DNA of 45,361 bases, from assembly GCA_031269465.1 (NCBI GenBank), contig JAISZB010000337.1, positions 1 to 45,361 on the forward strand. The letters run 5' to 3'. Positions 45,338 to 45,361 of the stretch are shown piece after piece. The stretch's first letter is position 1; each line of letters starts with the position of its first letter. The position numbers were made by a program, and so were the translations under genes. Source of the DNA: Clostridiales bacterium (lineage in GTDB: Bacteria > Bacillota > Clostridia > Lachnospirales > WQUN01). Below the pieces are notes generated by a model. That model was not told the DNA's origin, did no database searches, and was given only the letters and a program-made list of their open reading frames with translations.

Positions 45338-45361
45338 GTCGCAGTTATATTGATTTGCATA

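Overview
The window looks like a chromosomal segment of a low-to-mid GC, Gram-positive, Clostridia-like bacterium. The signs are strong AGGAGG-type ribosome binding sites, frequent TTG starts, sigma-A promoters of the TTGACA-N17-TATAAT type, lipobox lipoproteins, a GerMN-domain lipoprotein, LplB/LplC-type sugar permeases and a GH4 alpha-galactosidase. I cannot name the genus. Intergenic space is unusually large and is filled by about 20 copies of a nested palindromic repeat (roughly 125-140 bp when full).

Layout. 1-1214: end of an IS200/IS605-type element with tnpB. 1215-4543: a secreted small protein and a Cas4-like-nuclease/XPD-type helicase fusion. 4669-6553: a group II intron with a maturase, inserted exactly at the apex of a palindromic repeat. 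7605-8336: trmB. 9386-10429: a sugar phosphotransferase. 12634-13953: GH4 alpha-galactosidase. 15587-16525: a cytoplasmic leucine-rich-repeat protein. 18644-28132: a six-gene operon. 29187-34059: an oligosaccharide uptake and hydrolysis operon (binding protein, two permeases, clan GH-A hydrolase). 34128-35603: a two-domain protein with a long disordered linker. 36816-38755: GerMN lipoprotein and rsmA, translationally coupled. 39391-40926: a decayed ISAs1-family insertion sequence with a 9-bp target duplication. 41586-45069: two tandem J-like/TPR/SEC-C proteins, the first broken by an in-frame stop. 45264-45337: tRNA-Met.

The best candidate for an undescribed system is the operon 18644-28132. 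It encodes, in order, a lipoprotein with a VWA-like MIDAS pattern, a four-helix membrane protein, a tubulin-like GTPase (GGTGAS loop), a 1200-residue protein with a complete actin/Hsp70 ATPase core at its C-terminal half, a single-pass membrane protein with a cytoplasmic domain, and a TerY-like VWA protein. A 27-bp perfect hairpin terminator closes it. Having a tubulin-fold and an actin/Hsp70-fold NTPase between an extracytoplasmic and a cytoplasmic metal-binding VWA module suggests a nucleotide-driven envelope-spanning assembly. Its biological role (conflict, envelope stress, surface structure) cannot be read from sequence. The two J-like proteins 13 kb downstream might be partners of the Hsp70-like subunit, but that is only a suggestion.

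The mobile-element history is legible. Repeats sit inside repeats at TA sites, an ISAs1 element sits inside a repeat, and a group II intron sits inside a repeat. The intron reverse transcriptase and the ISAs1 transposase have both lost a catalytic aspartate, while tnpB keeps all its catalytic residues.
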